Origin: Pedobacter aquatilis
GTDB taxonomy: Bacteria; Bacteroidota; Bacteroidia; Sphingobacteriales; Sphingobacteriaceae
NCBI RefSeq assembly: GCF_030409415.1
Contig: NZ_JAUFPW010000012.1
Coordinates: 682,916 to 746,915 of the forward strand
Reading direction: 5' to 3'
DNA length: 64,000 bases
Shown here one piece after another: positions 34,041 to 43,491 of the stretch. Numbering within the stretch: the first letter of the stretch is position 1; each line of letters begins with the position of its first letter. Made by a program: the position numbers and the translations under genes. The notes beneath the pieces were generated by a model that worked only from the letters and a program-made list of their open reading frames with translations, did no database searches and was not told the DNA's origin.

Positions 34041-34733
34041 ATGAAAATTAAGATATCAGCGTTTCTCAAACTTTTATTTGCTTTTTTTGCACTCACTTTG
34101 TTTCTGGTAAGTTGTGTTAAAAATGAAAATACAAATGATTACGATACTAAAGTTAGGTTTATCAATTTAGTTGATGAAAGAGCGCAGGATTTTTATCTGA
34201 ATGGAATTAGAGTTGCTACCGCAGTAGGCTATGGCAGCAATAGCAGTTATATTACTGCAGTAGGCGATAAAGAATACAGTATTTTTGCTAAAAACACAGC
34301 AACACAAGTTGTTAGCGATTCTTTAAAATACTCTTTAGGCGTTGGTAAAAATTACTCTGTTTATTATAGTAAAACTACCGCAACAGATTCTTTGCTTACA
34401 GTGCTCGAAGATAATTTGATACGAGATACAGCATCAGTAAGATTATTTTTTATAAACCTTGGTTATACATTGGGTTCAAGGGTTAGTATTCGAAACCAGT
34501 CATCTACTTTCTCGAAAATTTTAGGAATTGGTGAAAATTCGGGTTATGTAAAACTTCCTGCAAATAAAACTTCTGATATATATTTAAACCTTTTAGATTC
34601 GGTTAATGTAATTGATACAATACTATTTACAAATTTTGTAAAGGGGAGTAATAATACAATCTTAATCGATGGCCTAAATAAGGGAAACAAAAAAGGCAAA
34701 TTGCAAGCAAGGGTAATTGTCAACAGTAATTAA
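34041..34733 (+). CDS. Lipoprotein with DUF4397-like repeats, second of a pair
   Basis: 230-residue lipoprotein; lipobox LVSC at Cys25. Its first unit reads TKVRFINLVDERAQDFYLNG and a second unit begins ASVRLFFINLGYTLGSRVSI, the two-repeat layout of DUF4397 proteins and of the gene just upstream, although the pair is only distantly alike. Cell-surface or periplasmic anchoring is expected. The function is unknown. It has its own promoter-like box. Confidence 0.82.
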   Translation: MKIKISAFLKLLFAFFALTLFLVSCVKNENTNDYDTKVRFINLVDERAQDFYLNGIRVATAVGYGSNSSYITAVGDKEYSIFAKNTATQVVSDSLKYSLGVGKNYSVYYSKTTATDSLLTVLEDNLIRDTASVRLFFINLGYTLGSRVSIRNQSSTFSKILGIGENSGYVKLPANKTSDIYLNLLDSVNVIDTILFTNFVKGSNNTILIDGLNKGNKKGKLQARVIVNSN

Positions 34734-34781
34734 ATTTCTGGTAATAAATTCAGAATAGTCTTAAAATCAAATTCATATTCA

Positions 34782-34789
34782 TACTTTTG
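34782..34789 (+). promoter_or_regulatory. -7 box TACTTTTG upstream of the DedA gene
   Basis: Exact TAnnTTTG match 17 nt upstream of the TTG start of the DedA gene at 34807. Confidence 0.4.
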
Positions 34790-34806
34790 CCCAAAATCAT
34801 ACACAA

Positions 34807-35490
34807 TTGGATTTACTACAACAACTTTTAGATTTTATACTTCACATTGATGTTCATTTGGCTCAAATCGTGAACGATTATCAAACCTGGACCTATTTAA
34901 TTTTATTCCTGATAATTTTTGCCGAAACAGGTTTAGTTATCATGCCCTTTTTACCCGGTGATTCCTTGCTATTTGCAATGGGTGCATTAATTGCAGGCGA
35001 ACACGAGACAGGTTTAAATATTTGGGTAATGCTAATCATTTTAATTGTTGCTGCAATTTTAGGAAATACGGTAAACTTTAAATTAGGTAGCGTATTAGGT
35101 GCTGGTGTTTTTAAAGAAGAAAACAAAATTTTAAAACTAAAATATTATCATCAATCGCACGAATTTTTCGAAAAGCATGGTGGTAAAGCAATAATTTTTA
35201 GTCGTTTCTTACCTATTTTCAGAACTATTGCACCCTTTGTTGCCGGTATTGCTAAAATGCCTTTTGGCAGGTTCACTTATTTTAACATTATTGGTGGCGT
35301 TTCATGGATTGTAGCTTTATTATTAGGCGGATTTGTATTGGGTCAAATTCCAATAATTAAAAATAATTTTGAGTTAGTTATCGTTTTCATTGCGGTTGTA
35401 ACCTTTGTTCCAGCAATTTGGGCCGCCATAAAGAGCAAATTACAACCTAAAAAAATCGAAGAAATTATTGAAGGGGACGATTCTAAATAA
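34807..35490 (+). CDS. DedA family membrane protein
   Basis: Integral inner-membrane protein of 227 residues in the DedA/SNARE-associated superfamily, thought to flip lipid carriers such as undecaprenyl phosphate. Signature segments are FAETGLVIMPFLPGDSLLFA (about 40-59), FEKHGGKAIIFSRFLPIFRT and FVAGIAKMPFGRFTYFNIIGG, with the Arg/Glu pair of the family. The start codon is TTG: the homologous N-terminus (MDLLQQLLDFILHID) begins here and no ATG is in frame. A long hairpin terminator follows. Confidence 0.93.
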   Translation: MDLLQQLLDFILHIDVHLAQIVNDYQTWTYLILFLIIFAETGLVIMPFLPGDSLLFAMGALIAGEHETGLNIWVMLIILIVAAILGNTVNFKLGSVLGAGVFKEENKILKLKYYHQSHEFFEKHGGKAIIFSRFLPIFRTIAPFVAGIAKMPFGRFTYFNIIGGVSWIVALLLGGFVLGQIPIIKNNFELVIVFIAVVTFVPAIWAAIKSKLQPKKIEEIIEGDDSK

Positions 35491-35510
35491 GGTTTTTACC
35501 TAAAAGATTT

Positions 35511-35550
35511 AAAGTAAAAGGCAAGAAGTAATTCTTGCCTTTTACTTTTT
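35511..35550. terminator. Terminator between convergent DedA and phospholipase-type genes
   Basis: 17-bp stem AAAGTAAAAGGCAAGAA/TTCTTGCCTTTTACTTT (35511-35527 with 35532-35548), loop GTAA, T-run after it; usable in both directions. Confidence 0.9.
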
Positions 35551-35565
35551 TAGTCCTGCGCTCTT

Positions 35566-35585
35566 GCTGAGTTTATTTCAACATC
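35566..35585. repeat. Family A repeat, left-arm fragment
   Basis: GCTGAGTTTATTTCAACATC matches 18 of 20 bases of 2168-2187; it lies in the gap between the convergent genes. Confidence 0.5.
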
Positions 35586-35610
35586 AAGAGAAAAACTTAA
35601 TTCACTTTAG

Positions 35611-36567
35611 CTAAATTTCTCTACCAATTGGAATTCCTTTTTGGTATTTCTTTTCAGTATCTGCTTCAGCTTTTTGTTCATCAGCTTTAAGTTCAACTTT
35701 AATTAAATTTTTAAGTTCTGGTTGACCAGCATCTACCCATGCAGAGAACCAATAAGAACCTATTTTTAATATTGCAGAACGCATTTGCTTTTCTACCATA
35801 TTTTCCATCTTATCATGATAAGCTTTTGAATATGCAACAGAATATTGCTTTAAAACTGTATTATTTCTTTCAGAAAAACTATACTTTTTATCCGAAGGAA
35901 AGGATGATGCTAATAGTGCTTCAAACTTCAAAACCGTATCAACTAAAGTATTAGTGTGTTTAACAATTTTCCAGGCTTCTTTTAAAGGATTTTCTATATA
36001 TGTAGCCTTACCTACAATAAAATTGTAATTTGTATGAAAAAGTTCTGGTAACCTGCTTTCCCAAAAAGCATGAATACCAACTTGATTTGTAAGCTGGCCA
36101 TTATGGTTTGATGTTGTGTGTAACGGTACATGTGCATCGCCAATGTAATGTCCTAGATCTGCCGAATACTTTAAAATTTTTATAGAATCCCGATTTTCGA
36201 AAGCTTTAACTAAACTATAATAAGTTCGCTGAATTTGCCACGGAACTATTCCGTCTGTGTACAGTTTTTTTTCTCCATATTTCGCTACAGCATCGTTCCA
36301 TTTTTCAGGAATACTATCAATATGCTTTTCATAATTTTCTACATCAAGGTAATGTTTTGGTGCCTCCAAAGTATCGGCATAACGCCTTTTATCTGGGTCA
36401 ACAGCGTGTTCTGTTATGTATTTGATATTCTTTTTATAAAAGGAAATCATTCCTGTTGGTAGTGTAAATACAGCCAGATTGTTAATTCTTTGATGCGCAA
36501 AGAAACCCCAGGAAGTGCAAAGTAGAAAAGGGATGATTAACGCAACAAGTATCGTTAATCTTTTCAT
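35611..36567 (-). CDS. Zinc-dependent phospholipase C / S1-P1 nuclease-like protein
   Basis: Exported protein of 318 residues of the zinc-dependent phospholipase C/S1-P1 nuclease fold. After a leader (MKRLTILVALIIPFLLCTS) comes WGFFAHQRIN, where the mature N-terminal Trp20 and His25 are the first metal ligands of the fold. Other ligand segments: TLEAPKHYLDVENY (Asp-His), LGHYIGDAHVPLHTT (His, Asp, His) and NQVGIHAFWESRLP (His, Glu). It has a charged lysine/glutamate tail. Whether it acts on phospholipid or nucleic acid is not decided by sequence. Confidence 0.87.
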   Translation of the reverse strand: MKRLTILVALIIPFLLCTSWGFFAHQRINNLAVFTLPTGMISFYKKNIKYITEHAVDPDKRRYADTLEAPKHYLDVENYEKHIDSIPEKWNDAVAKYGEKKLYTDGIVPWQIQRTYYSLVKAFENRDSIKILKYSADLGHYIGDAHVPLHTTSNHNGQLTNQVGIHAFWESRLPELFHTNYNFIVGKATYIENPLKEAWKIVKHTNTLVDTVLKFEALLASSFPSDKKYSFSERNNTVLKQYSVAYSKAYHDKMENMVEKQMRSAILKIGSYWFSAWVDAGQPELKNLIKVELKADEQKAEADTEKKYQKGIPIGREI

Positions 36568-36582
36568 GTAGAGGTTATTTAC

Positions 36583-37035
36583 TTAAATGCCAAATTGGTT
36601 TAAATGATGATCTAAATGTTTGTAAAACATATTGTTCCACTCGGTCTTGTTGAGTTTGCCAAACGAATGAGATTCTTTTCCATCAAAATAACTTTCGCCT
36701 AATTGCTGGGTTTTATTCAGGTAATCAATTAAACGTGTTTTTTCTTTCTCGAATTCCTTTTCATCCACAATTAAAAAAGATGGTGCAGTTTGACTATTTC
36801 TTTTATATGGTTTTTCGCTTACTACAATGTTTTTTACAAATGCTTTCATAATCAATTTCATTAACGCATTTGGTTTTGGGTGAGTATTATCATAAACCAA
36901 TTCGTAGCTCACATTACAATGTGCAAGCATTTGCGAAGCGTTCATTTTACCCCACAGTTGAGCTGTTGTTGGTTTTAGTTGGTTAATTCTTTCAATTATT
37001 TCGGTAGTTACGGAGGTTTGAAAAATGTTCTTCAT
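36583..37035 (-). CDS. DUF1569 domain protein
   Basis: 150-residue cytosolic protein with the DinB-like DUF1569 layout: WGKMNASQMLAHCNVSYELV near the N-terminus, and helical blocks ending HSFGKLNKTEWNNMFYKHLD and HHLNQFGI; histidines in the first and last blocks fit a DinB-type metal site. The ATG at 37035 lies inside the degraded 3' part of the upstream membrane gene. Role unknown. It lies directly behind the Zn-phospholipase-like gene on the same strand, perhaps in one transcript. Confidence 0.88.
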   Translation of the reverse strand: MKNIFQTSVTTEIIERINQLKPTTAQLWGKMNASQMLAHCNVSYELVYDNTHPKPNALMKLIMKAFVKNIVVSEKPYKRNSQTAPSFLIVDEKEFEKEKTRLIDYLNKTQQLGESYFDGKESHSFGKLNKTEWNNMFYKHLDHHLNQFGI

Positions 37036-37711
37036 GTTTTATCTTTTTGAAAATGATTAGAATATCCGTGATGTGTGTGTAAACAACAATAGGAACAATT
37101 GTCGAAGGTAATAATATAAAGGGAAAAAATAATATCGCAACATTAGGTTGCTCGAAACCAAATTGCTGAAATGGTAATGGTGAAGATAATATTGCATTTG
37201 CAACGATGAATAAAACTAAAGCTAAACATATAAAATTCCAGGTTAAAAGTAGTTTATACTGAATTCATTTTTTGGAATATAGAACTGCAACAATAGGTGA
37301 TGATATACCTGGTAAAATGTCAAAATTTCGACCAGAAAAGGTCATTAACTCAGGAATCATTTTATTTAAAAATAATTGATAAAGAACAATTTCTATAAAA
37401 AACCTGATGCTATGAAAAATTGTACTTTTGTACAAGTTACGGTGTTGGTAACTATAAGATAATTGTTGCGGTAAACACCCGAAAATAATAAGGAAGATGT
37501 TTGGAGCGAAGATTAACATCATTCTTTGCGGATGTGTAATAGCGCCCAGGTAATATTCATTATATGCTAATATTGAATGGATAATTGATATTGCTATAAT
37601 GATAAGAACAAGTTTAAATGGTCGGCCATTAGCTAAATAAAATAGCAGAATTGTTAATCCAACAATAATTAGAAAAGAGTAATTAATCCAATTCGGTAAG
37701 TTTTCAATCAT
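36992..37711 (-). pseudogene. Membrane protein gene interrupted by an in-frame TGA
   Basis: An intact 148-codon frame (37711-37268) encodes four or five transmembrane helices and the block IPELMTFSGRNFDILPGISS, and ends at TGA (37267-37265). Reading on in the same frame, 90 more sense codons follow to the next stop at 36994-36992, encoding membrane helices WNFICLALVLFIVANAIL and FPFILLPSTIVPIVV joined by SSPLPFQQFGFEQPNVAIL. That block is the conserved end of a Bacteroidota membrane protein family I recognise only by this pattern. The 3' end overlaps the DUF1569 gene. A single point mutation probably broke it; a truncated product is possible. Confidence 0.7.
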
Positions 37712-37777
37712 AGTTTGTTTTTTACCAAAATTAATTACACAAATTCTTAATAAAATTGTCTTAGGACAAGAAATGGT

Positions 37778-38356
37778 TTATTTGACAATTTCCTTTCTAA
37801 TTCTACTTAAAGACGTATCCGTTATGCCCAGATATGTAGCGATATGTTTTAAAGGCGCAAATTTAAATACCTCTGGCTTTTCTTTAATTAATGCTAAATA
37901 TCTTTCAGTTCCAGAATCGGTAATTAGTGATATAGATTTTTGTTTAAAGTAAAATAAACTTTGAGACAGGTAACTTCGTCCCCATTCTCTAAAACCTTCT
38001 ATATTGTGAAAAAAGGTTTGAAAGGTTTTAAAGTCGATTTTCCAGCATATACAATCGGTTACAGCCTGAATATTTTCCTTGGTAGGAACTCTTTGAAATA
38101 AAGACGCGACCTCAATTACAATTTCGTTTAATGCAAAGAAATTTGTGGTTATGTCGTTTCCCTGATAATCATTCACAAAAGACCTTATTAAGCCACTTTC
38201 TAAAATATAGTATTGATTAGCTATCTCGCCTTCTTTTAATAAAAATGTGCCTTTTTTTATCTCAACTCTCTCATAACTATCACAAATAGCTTTTGTTTCA
38301 TGGGCTTTCAGTTTTGCATTAATGTACAGTTTTTCTACTGTTGGATTTGGATACAT
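37778..38356 (-). CDS. Crp/Fnr-type cyclic nucleotide-binding regulator
   Basis: Transcription regulator of 192 residues, with an N-terminal cyclic-nucleotide-binding beta-barrel (YERVEIKKGTFLLKEGEIAN and YYILESGLIRSFVNDYQGND) and a C-terminal helix-turn-helix (ATYLGITDTSLSRIRKEI, about residues 173-190). There is no cysteine cluster and no complete cAMP-binding pocket, as in most Bacteroidota members of this type. Upstream of a broken membrane gene on the same strand; targets unknown. Confidence 0.92.
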   Translation of the reverse strand: MYPNPTVEKLYINAKLKAHETKAICDSYERVEIKKGTFLLKEGEIANQYYILESGLIRSFVNDYQGNDITTNFFALNEIVIEVASLFQRVPTKENIQAVTDCICWKIDFKTFQTFFHNIEGFREWGRSYLSQSLFYFKQKSISLITDSGTERYLALIKEKPEVFKFAPLKHIATYLGITDTSLSRIRKEIVK

Positions 38357-38379
38357 AGGTTTGGCAAAGCGTTAAAGGC

Positions 38380-39615
38380 TTAATTTTTAAGCATTTTAAA
38401 AGAAAACCAACCTAAAAGTGCAATAATAATAGCCATTAAAGCCCAAAGCCAAATCTTATTTTCGAATAATGGGTTTTCTATTTTTATTGAATATGCAGGA
38501 TTTTTCTCTTCCTCTTGAATATTTATCACAGTTAAATTTTCAGGAATTTTACTTTCAAATTTTGTAAGGTCGTAATTAGGAGCGATGGCATTTTTGTTGC
38601 CATAGAATAAAAAATAATTCATATTTGGCTCATCAAAACGGGTTATTAATTCGTAGATGTTGCCTTGCAGATTTATTCCAATAATATTTAAAGGCTGATT
38701 GTCGCCATTTTCGATAGTTATTTTTAGGTTAGACAAAATTGTGTTATTAAAGCTGTAGCTAGCTTTCTCTAAAGAACTAAAAGTACCTTCGAAAAGGGTT
38801 GAGTATTGATACTGCATACCGTTATCAGTTTTAAAACTATCAGTAGCGTATTCGATTTTGATAGGGCGATAAAAATCATGCTGACTAGCTTCTCTCAGCT
38901 CCAGATTTGATATTAAAGATGGTTGTTTTACAGAAACTGTAATTTCTGACCGCTTATTCTTTTCATCATTTACTGTTTTAATTTGATTTGGCAAATACAT
39001 GTGGTAAATGCCTTTTGTTGTATCACTTTGTGTTATTTTAGCACTTAATAATTCTGGTTTTACATTGCTTATAATGCTTACCCTGAAGTAAGCATATTTG
39101 GCATCAGGGAAGGTGATTTTTGTGAAGTTGTAATCTGTAAGGGCATTTTTTATACTTAAAATGCGACTATCCTTAACAATGCTAAACCATTGATTGTTAT
39201 CGTTACTCCCTTCAAGAGATGCTTTCCAATCAAAGTTTTGTTGTTTAAAACTCAAATCAATTTTATTAATAACAGATAACTTGTTAGGCTGAAAGGTAAA
39301 GAAATATTCGCCATTGTTTGATGTTTGATTAATGCGTTTAAAATCTACATCATTTGTTTTTACTTCGTCGCTGCGTAGCTTTAATAGATACGGCATTTCG
39401 AGCGTGTCTTTTCCTTTAATGCCGAAAATTCTTAAATCACTAAGGTCGTTGTTAATGTTTTGATATAGCTCGTTCGGCATTTTTAGAATATGCCAATTGC
39501 CGTTAATACCCTCAAGTTTACGTTGATATTTATACTGGTTGGTTTGAGCAATTGCGATGTTTCCACAAAACAGTACTATCGCAAATAATCTAATTTTCAG
39601 CTTTAGCATCATCAA
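38380..39615 (-). CDS. DUF3999 family exported protein
   Basis: Exported/membrane protein of 411 residues: signal peptide about 1-23 (ending IAIAQTNQY), a long periplasmic domain with repeated strand blocks (for example FDWKASLEGSNDNNQWFSIV), and a single C-terminal transmembrane helix (IWLWALMAIIIALLGWFSF). Pattern and neighbour match DUF3999 proteins, which travel with DUF2339 membrane proteins. Its start overlaps the end of the DUF2339 gene by 26 nt, so the two are translated together. Function unknown. Confidence 0.87.
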   Translation of the reverse strand: MMMLKLKIRLFAIVLFCGNIAIAQTNQYKYQRKLEGINGNWHILKMPNELYQNINNDLSDLRIFGIKGKDTLEMPYLLKLRSDEVKTNDVDFKRINQTSNNGEYFFTFQPNKLSVINKIDLSFKQQNFDWKASLEGSNDNNQWFSIVKDSRILSIKNALTDYNFTKITFPDAKYAYFRVSIISNVKPELLSAKITQSDTTKGIYHMYLPNQIKTVNDEKNKRSEITVSVKQPSLISNLELREASQHDFYRPIKIEYATDSFKTDNGMQYQYSTLFEGTFSSLEKASYSFNNTILSNLKITIENGDNQPLNIIGINLQGNIYELITRFDEPNMNYFLFYGNKNAIAPNYDLTKFESKIPENLTVINIQEEEKNPAYSIKIENPLFENKIWLWALMAIIIALLGWFSFKMLKN

Positions 39616-41971
39616 TTATTAAATGTTTGTATTTGTTGTATAAGAAAGATATGATAAGTAAAAGTACACCCAGCGATACGAAAACGACTGTTTTAGCGAT
39701 AGTGCCCAACGAATATATATCGTAAAAGAAAAGCTTAACTAAGGTGATGCCAAATAAAACCATGGCACCAATACGAAGATGTTTTTTGTTTTTCGCAAGT
39801 CCAATACTTATTAAAGCCAAAGAATATACGCCCCAAAGAATACTCAATCCTAATTTATAACTTTCATGAGTGCCCGATAACTCTAAAATGTTAATTAGTT
39901 CACTACTTAAAACCCAAAGAATGGTGATGTAAAGAAGATAATCGAACATTGTAGTAAAATCTTTCTTCAACAATTTAGATTTTTGCAGTTGATAACATTG
40001 AATAATCAACAGCGCAAAGAAGCCAAAAGATAAATACCTGATGCCTATATTGAATGCACTAATGTTAAAAAAGCGCTGAGCAGGATGTAAATAATTGTCT
40101 CTTAGCTCGCTTAAAGTATATAATCCATGCGTTAAAAATGCCACAATGATTAGGAGATTTATAACCAAGCTTGCAATGGCTAACCCTTTGTTTTTAATTT
40201 TATTAATATTGAAATAGGTTAGTGCCGAAGCGAAGAGCAAGGTATAAATGTAAATCCATGCTACATTAAGTGTTTCGTAATTATAATTGTATTCTGTAGT
40301 GCCATAACCAGGTTTCGAGTTTGGGCTTGTATTAATTTTAGTTTGTTCGATTAGGCCGTTAAAAAATTTGGTAATTTCGAATCTAAACGTAAAATAAGTT
40401 ACAAAAATCAAAATGGATGGAATAGCATAAGTAAGAATTGCCCTCATCCAAGGCCATTCAGCAGATTTATCAGTTTCTTTCCTGCTTACCTTAAGCATCC
40501 AAATAAAGCTTGCTATAAATATACTAGCCGTTAAAAAACCAACATTTAGAATAGGAGTTGCAGATGAATAATAAGCATTAACATCGTAGGTGGTTGTCCA
40601 ATCTTCAACAATACTTAAAAACGCCAAAAATATTAATGGGAATGATAATTTCTCGTATATCGATATATTTTTAATACGACCCAAATAAAGCAACACAGCT
40701 GCTTCAACCGACCAAAAAATAGTTACCCAACCACCATTTAATTGAACAGGTACGGCCATAGTAATAAACGTAATTACCATTGCCAAAATCAAATAAAATA
40801 GATTTTTATCTGCTAGTTTTTTCTTATAAATAATTAAACTGACCACAAAGTGAATTACTGCATTTGCTAATGTAAATAAGCCTAATAAGTGTATGCTATT
40901 TTTGTTTTCTGATAAAATGAAGTAGCCGATGGCATAATAAATAAAGCTGTTTATTAAAATTATTAAAACATCGCCCAAGCCAAATATTTCTTTCTTAGAA
41001 ATTTTATAGGCCAAATTGGTAACATAAAATGTAATGAAAAAAATTGCAGAAAATACTACTGATATTGCGAAGAAATTATTGTTGTTTTCTCCTAAATCTA
41101 ATCTCCAACTTAAAAATATAAGCCAGGTTAAGCCAAAAGATGCATAAAACAATGGTTTCCAATATTTTTTAAAACTTAATATCAGAATACCGATATTAAT
41201 GATTGCCATGTACGTAAATAATACACCGACTTTGTCAGAACCATCGCTTAGCAAGAAAGGCACCGCGTAGGCGCCAACCAAGCCAATATGAGCAATAACT
41301 TGCTTATTGTATTTTATGGCTGCAACTACTGTAAATGATGTAAATACAACCATCAAGGTAAAGGCTAAAGCCTGAGGGATTAAAGCATAAAAATCGTACG
41401 CTGCATAGGTAATGAAATACATAATTGCAATTGCACCACTCACTAAAACTGCCGAAAAGTTTTCGTACTTTTCTTTTAACCTAATTGCAAAGGCCATTAA
41501 TCCACCACCAACGGCGTAACCTAAAATTATCCTCGTTAACGGACTAATCATATCATGGTCTATTGCATATTTAGCACCAATTGCAACGCCAATAATTAAA
41601 ATCAGAATACCAATTTTGCTGATTAGGTTTTCGCCAATAAACTTCTCGAAATCAGATTTAATGATGTTCTCACGCTTAAATCGCTCAGAAAAATTGGATT
41701 GAGTTGGATTAGTAAACGTCGGGTTTTGTTTGGGAACGATAGGTGGTAAGTTACTACTTTGAATAACCTGACTCGGTGGTGTGTTTCTTGGTGGCGGCGT
41801 TATTGCTGGCTCAGGAGCTGGAGTAACAGGCGAGTAGGAAGTAGGATCCGGAGATTGCAAAATCTTTACTTCTCGCTTCAAAGCCTCAATTTCAGCTTCG
41901 AAACCTTGCTGCCTAAGTAGTAAATTTTCTAGCTTAATTAAAAGTATATTTAATTGTTCTGAATTATTCAT
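39590..41971 (-). CDS. DUF2339 large membrane protein
   Basis: Large inner-membrane protein of 793 residues: an N-terminal coiled-coil (LENLLLRQQGFEAEIEALKR, about 11-30), a proline-rich linker (PTSYSPVTPAPEPAITPP), the conserved motif FEKFIGENLISKIGILILI before the first helix and then some twenty transmembrane helices. This is the typical DUF2339 build. It is followed with overlap by the DUF3999 gene. In other bacteria such pairs are linked to the cell envelope, but no activity is established. Confidence 0.92.
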   Translation of the reverse strand: MNNSEQLNILLIKLENLLLRQQGFEAEIEALKREVKILQSPDPTSYSPVTPAPEPAITPPPRNTPPSQVIQSSNLPPIVPKQNPTFTNPTQSNFSERFKRENIIKSDFEKFIGENLISKIGILILIIGVAIGAKYAIDHDMISPLTRIILGYAVGGGLMAFAIRLKEKYENFSAVLVSGAIAIMYFITYAAYDFYALIPQALAFTLMVVFTSFTVVAAIKYNKQVIAHIGLVGAYAVPFLLSDGSDKVGVLFTYMAIINIGILILSFKKYWKPLFYASFGLTWLIFLSWRLDLGENNNNFFAISVVFSAIFFITFYVTNLAYKISKKEIFGLGDVLIILINSFIYYAIGYFILSENKNSIHLLGLFTLANAVIHFVVSLIIYKKKLADKNLFYLILAMVITFITMAVPVQLNGGWVTIFWSVEAAVLLYLGRIKNISIYEKLSFPLIFLAFLSIVEDWTTTYDVNAYYSSATPILNVGFLTASIFIASFIWMLKVSRKETDKSAEWPWMRAILTYAIPSILIFVTYFTFRFEITKFFNGLIEQTKINTSPNSKPGYGTTEYNYNYETLNVAWIYIYTLLFASALTYFNINKIKNKGLAIASLVINLLIIVAFLTHGLYTLSELRDNYLHPAQRFFNISAFNIGIRYLSFGFFALLIIQCYQLQKSKLLKKDFTTMFDYLLYITILWVLSSELINILELSGTHESYKLGLSILWGVYSLALISIGLAKNKKHLRIGAMVLFGITLVKLFFYDIYSLGTIAKTVVFVSLGVLLLIISFLYNKYKHLIIDDAKAEN

Positions 41972-42071
41972 TCTAATATTTCGTGATGCGTAATTTGCTT
42001 TACTAAATATAGGAATGAATTTTGCAAGGTTAATGAAAAATTATCTCTTACTGCTATGCTTTATATTATTT

Positions 42072-42539
42072 TTAATCTTGTGGAGCATAAGTTACAATAT
42101 CAATTCCAACACCATTTGGGTCTTCAATGGCAAAATGCCTATCGCCCCAAGGCTCGTTTCTGATGTCAATTTTAATTACAATGCCTTTCTTCTTTATTCT
42201 CTCGTAAAGCTCATCAACATTATCAACCTCGATGGTTAAATATACACCTTGCCCTTGAAAAGGTTTATGGAAAAATGATTGCTGACTTGGATGATTGGGT
42301 AAGAGAAAACTTATTTCCGAACTTTTATCTGGCGTATGCAGAAGCAAATAAAACTCGTTTTCGAAAGTAATCCCAAAATTTAAAATCTTCGTGTAAAATG
42401 CCTTGCACTCGGCCATTTTATTTGTTATAATTCCTGCATTTAGTTTCATAGCATTTTGTTTTTTGTTATTTAAATTGCTTTGCGAAAAAACATTCCCGCA
42501 TAAGAGCAACAACATGATAATTAAAAATCTATTTTTCAT
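42072..42539 (-). CDS. VOC family protein, exported
   Basis: Vicinal oxygen chelate/glyoxalase-like protein. From the ATG at 42539 it has 155 residues with a Sec signal peptide (FLIIMLLLLCGNVFSQ), unusual for VOC proteins. One VOC domain follows: MAECKAFYTKILNFGITFEN, FHKPFQGQGVYLTIEVDNVD and DRHFAIEDPNGVGIDIVTY, with the acidic/His positions of the fold. A GTG start at 42581 is possible but adds residues with no role. The substrate is unknown. It precedes no clear partner gene; the AraC-type gene upstream may control it. Confidence 0.85.
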   Translation of the reverse strand: MKNRFLIIMLLLLCGNVFSQSNLNNKKQNAMKLNAGIITNKMAECKAFYTKILNFGITFENEFYLLLHTPDKSSEISFLLPNHPSQQSFFHKPFQGQGVYLTIEVDNVDELYERIKKKGIVIKIDIRNEPWGDRHFAIEDPNGVGIDIVTYAPQD

Positions 42540-42605
42540 TCTCACCGATTGTTTAATCAAAGTTGAAGAAAAAGAAAGCACTAAAATTGTAAAAAACGGA
42601 CAAAC

Positions 42606-43421
42606 TTATTTTCGGAATGCATGTTTAGGCGTTACACCATAGAAATTTTTGAAATTTTTAATGAAATGTGCCTGATCGTGGTAGCCCTGATCTAAAAATA
42701 GTTTGTTTGCTTTTAAACTTTGAAGAGAGGGTTTTGCTTTTAGAATATTTTGAAAACGAACGACTTGGCAGAACGCTTTCTGGCTATCGCCGATGTAATA
42801 TTCAAATAATCTGCGGAGTTGTCTGGAACTCAACCCAACATCTAAATCTTTTTCGATATTTAGTACGCCGAAATTTTTTAATATTATGTTTATAGCATTC
42901 TGTACTCTGCTATCATAAGTAAAACGATGATGATTGATATAATTTTTAAAGAACGTATTTAACAAATTTGCCCGGTACAATTTGGTTGAATGCTTTGTGA
43001 AATTATCTGAAATAAATTTAGCAATTGAAGGTATGATACCATCAAGATTTTGAGCCAGATTACTTAAATCTTTAGCGTTGATGTTGAAAAGCATTGGGAA
43101 CATTGTTGGCAAAAACCTAATACCAACGTAATGAAATAAATTTCCTAATTCAAACTCAGTATATTTTTTACAAAAACCCATCACATAACTTTCGTTTGGA
43201 TTATTTAAGTCGAAGAAAATATCAATGCATCCATCGGCCACAACTCTGTAGTTAAACTGCTCGGTTAACGGATGATTGGTTTCTAATTCCCAAAAACAAT
43301 AAATATAAGGTTGAAGGTGCGAGTCTGGCAAAATCTCAATATAGCTTACTGCACTTCCTAACTGTTTAACCGTTGGTTGTATTGGCGTATAAAGATTTCG
43401 AAGATTTAATTGACTTTCCAA
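42606..43421 (-). CDS. AraC-family transcriptional regulator
   Basis: Regulator of 271 residues. N-terminal sensing part with strands like SYIEILPDSHLQPYIYCFWE and VVADGCIDIFFDLNN (DUF6597-type), and a C-terminal AraC/XylS double helix-turn-helix: DVGLSSRQLRRLFEYYIGDS and DQGYHDQAHFIKNFKNFYGV with the typical TPKHAF ending. It lies 66 bp upstream of the VOC gene on the same strand, which it may regulate. Confidence 0.92.
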   Translation of the reverse strand: MESQLNLRNLYTPIQPTVKQLGSAVSYIEILPDSHLQPYIYCFWELETNHPLTEQFNYRVVADGCIDIFFDLNNPNESYVMGFCKKYTEFELGNLFHYVGIRFLPTMFPMLFNINAKDLSNLAQNLDGIIPSIAKFISDNFTKHSTKLYRANLLNTFFKNYINHHRFTYDSRVQNAINIILKNFGVLNIEKDLDVGLSSRQLRRLFEYYIGDSQKAFCQVVRFQNILKAKPSLQSLKANKLFLDQGYHDQAHFIKNFKNFYGVTPKHAFRK

Positions 43422-43491
43422 ACTAAGATAAACTCAATGTGTGATGGTTGTAAAACCTAAAATTCGTAAATTCGAATCAAAAAAAATAATT

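Noticed and set aside
37265..37267. TGA at 37267-37265 as a selenocysteine codon
   Set aside because: No SECIS-like structure seen and the family is not a known selenoprotein; a nonsense mutation is simpler.
42015..42239. 74-codon plus frame with a hydrophobic start
   Set aside because: Mostly antisense to the VOC gene; the hydrophobic stretch lies partly in the AT-rich gap and lacks support.
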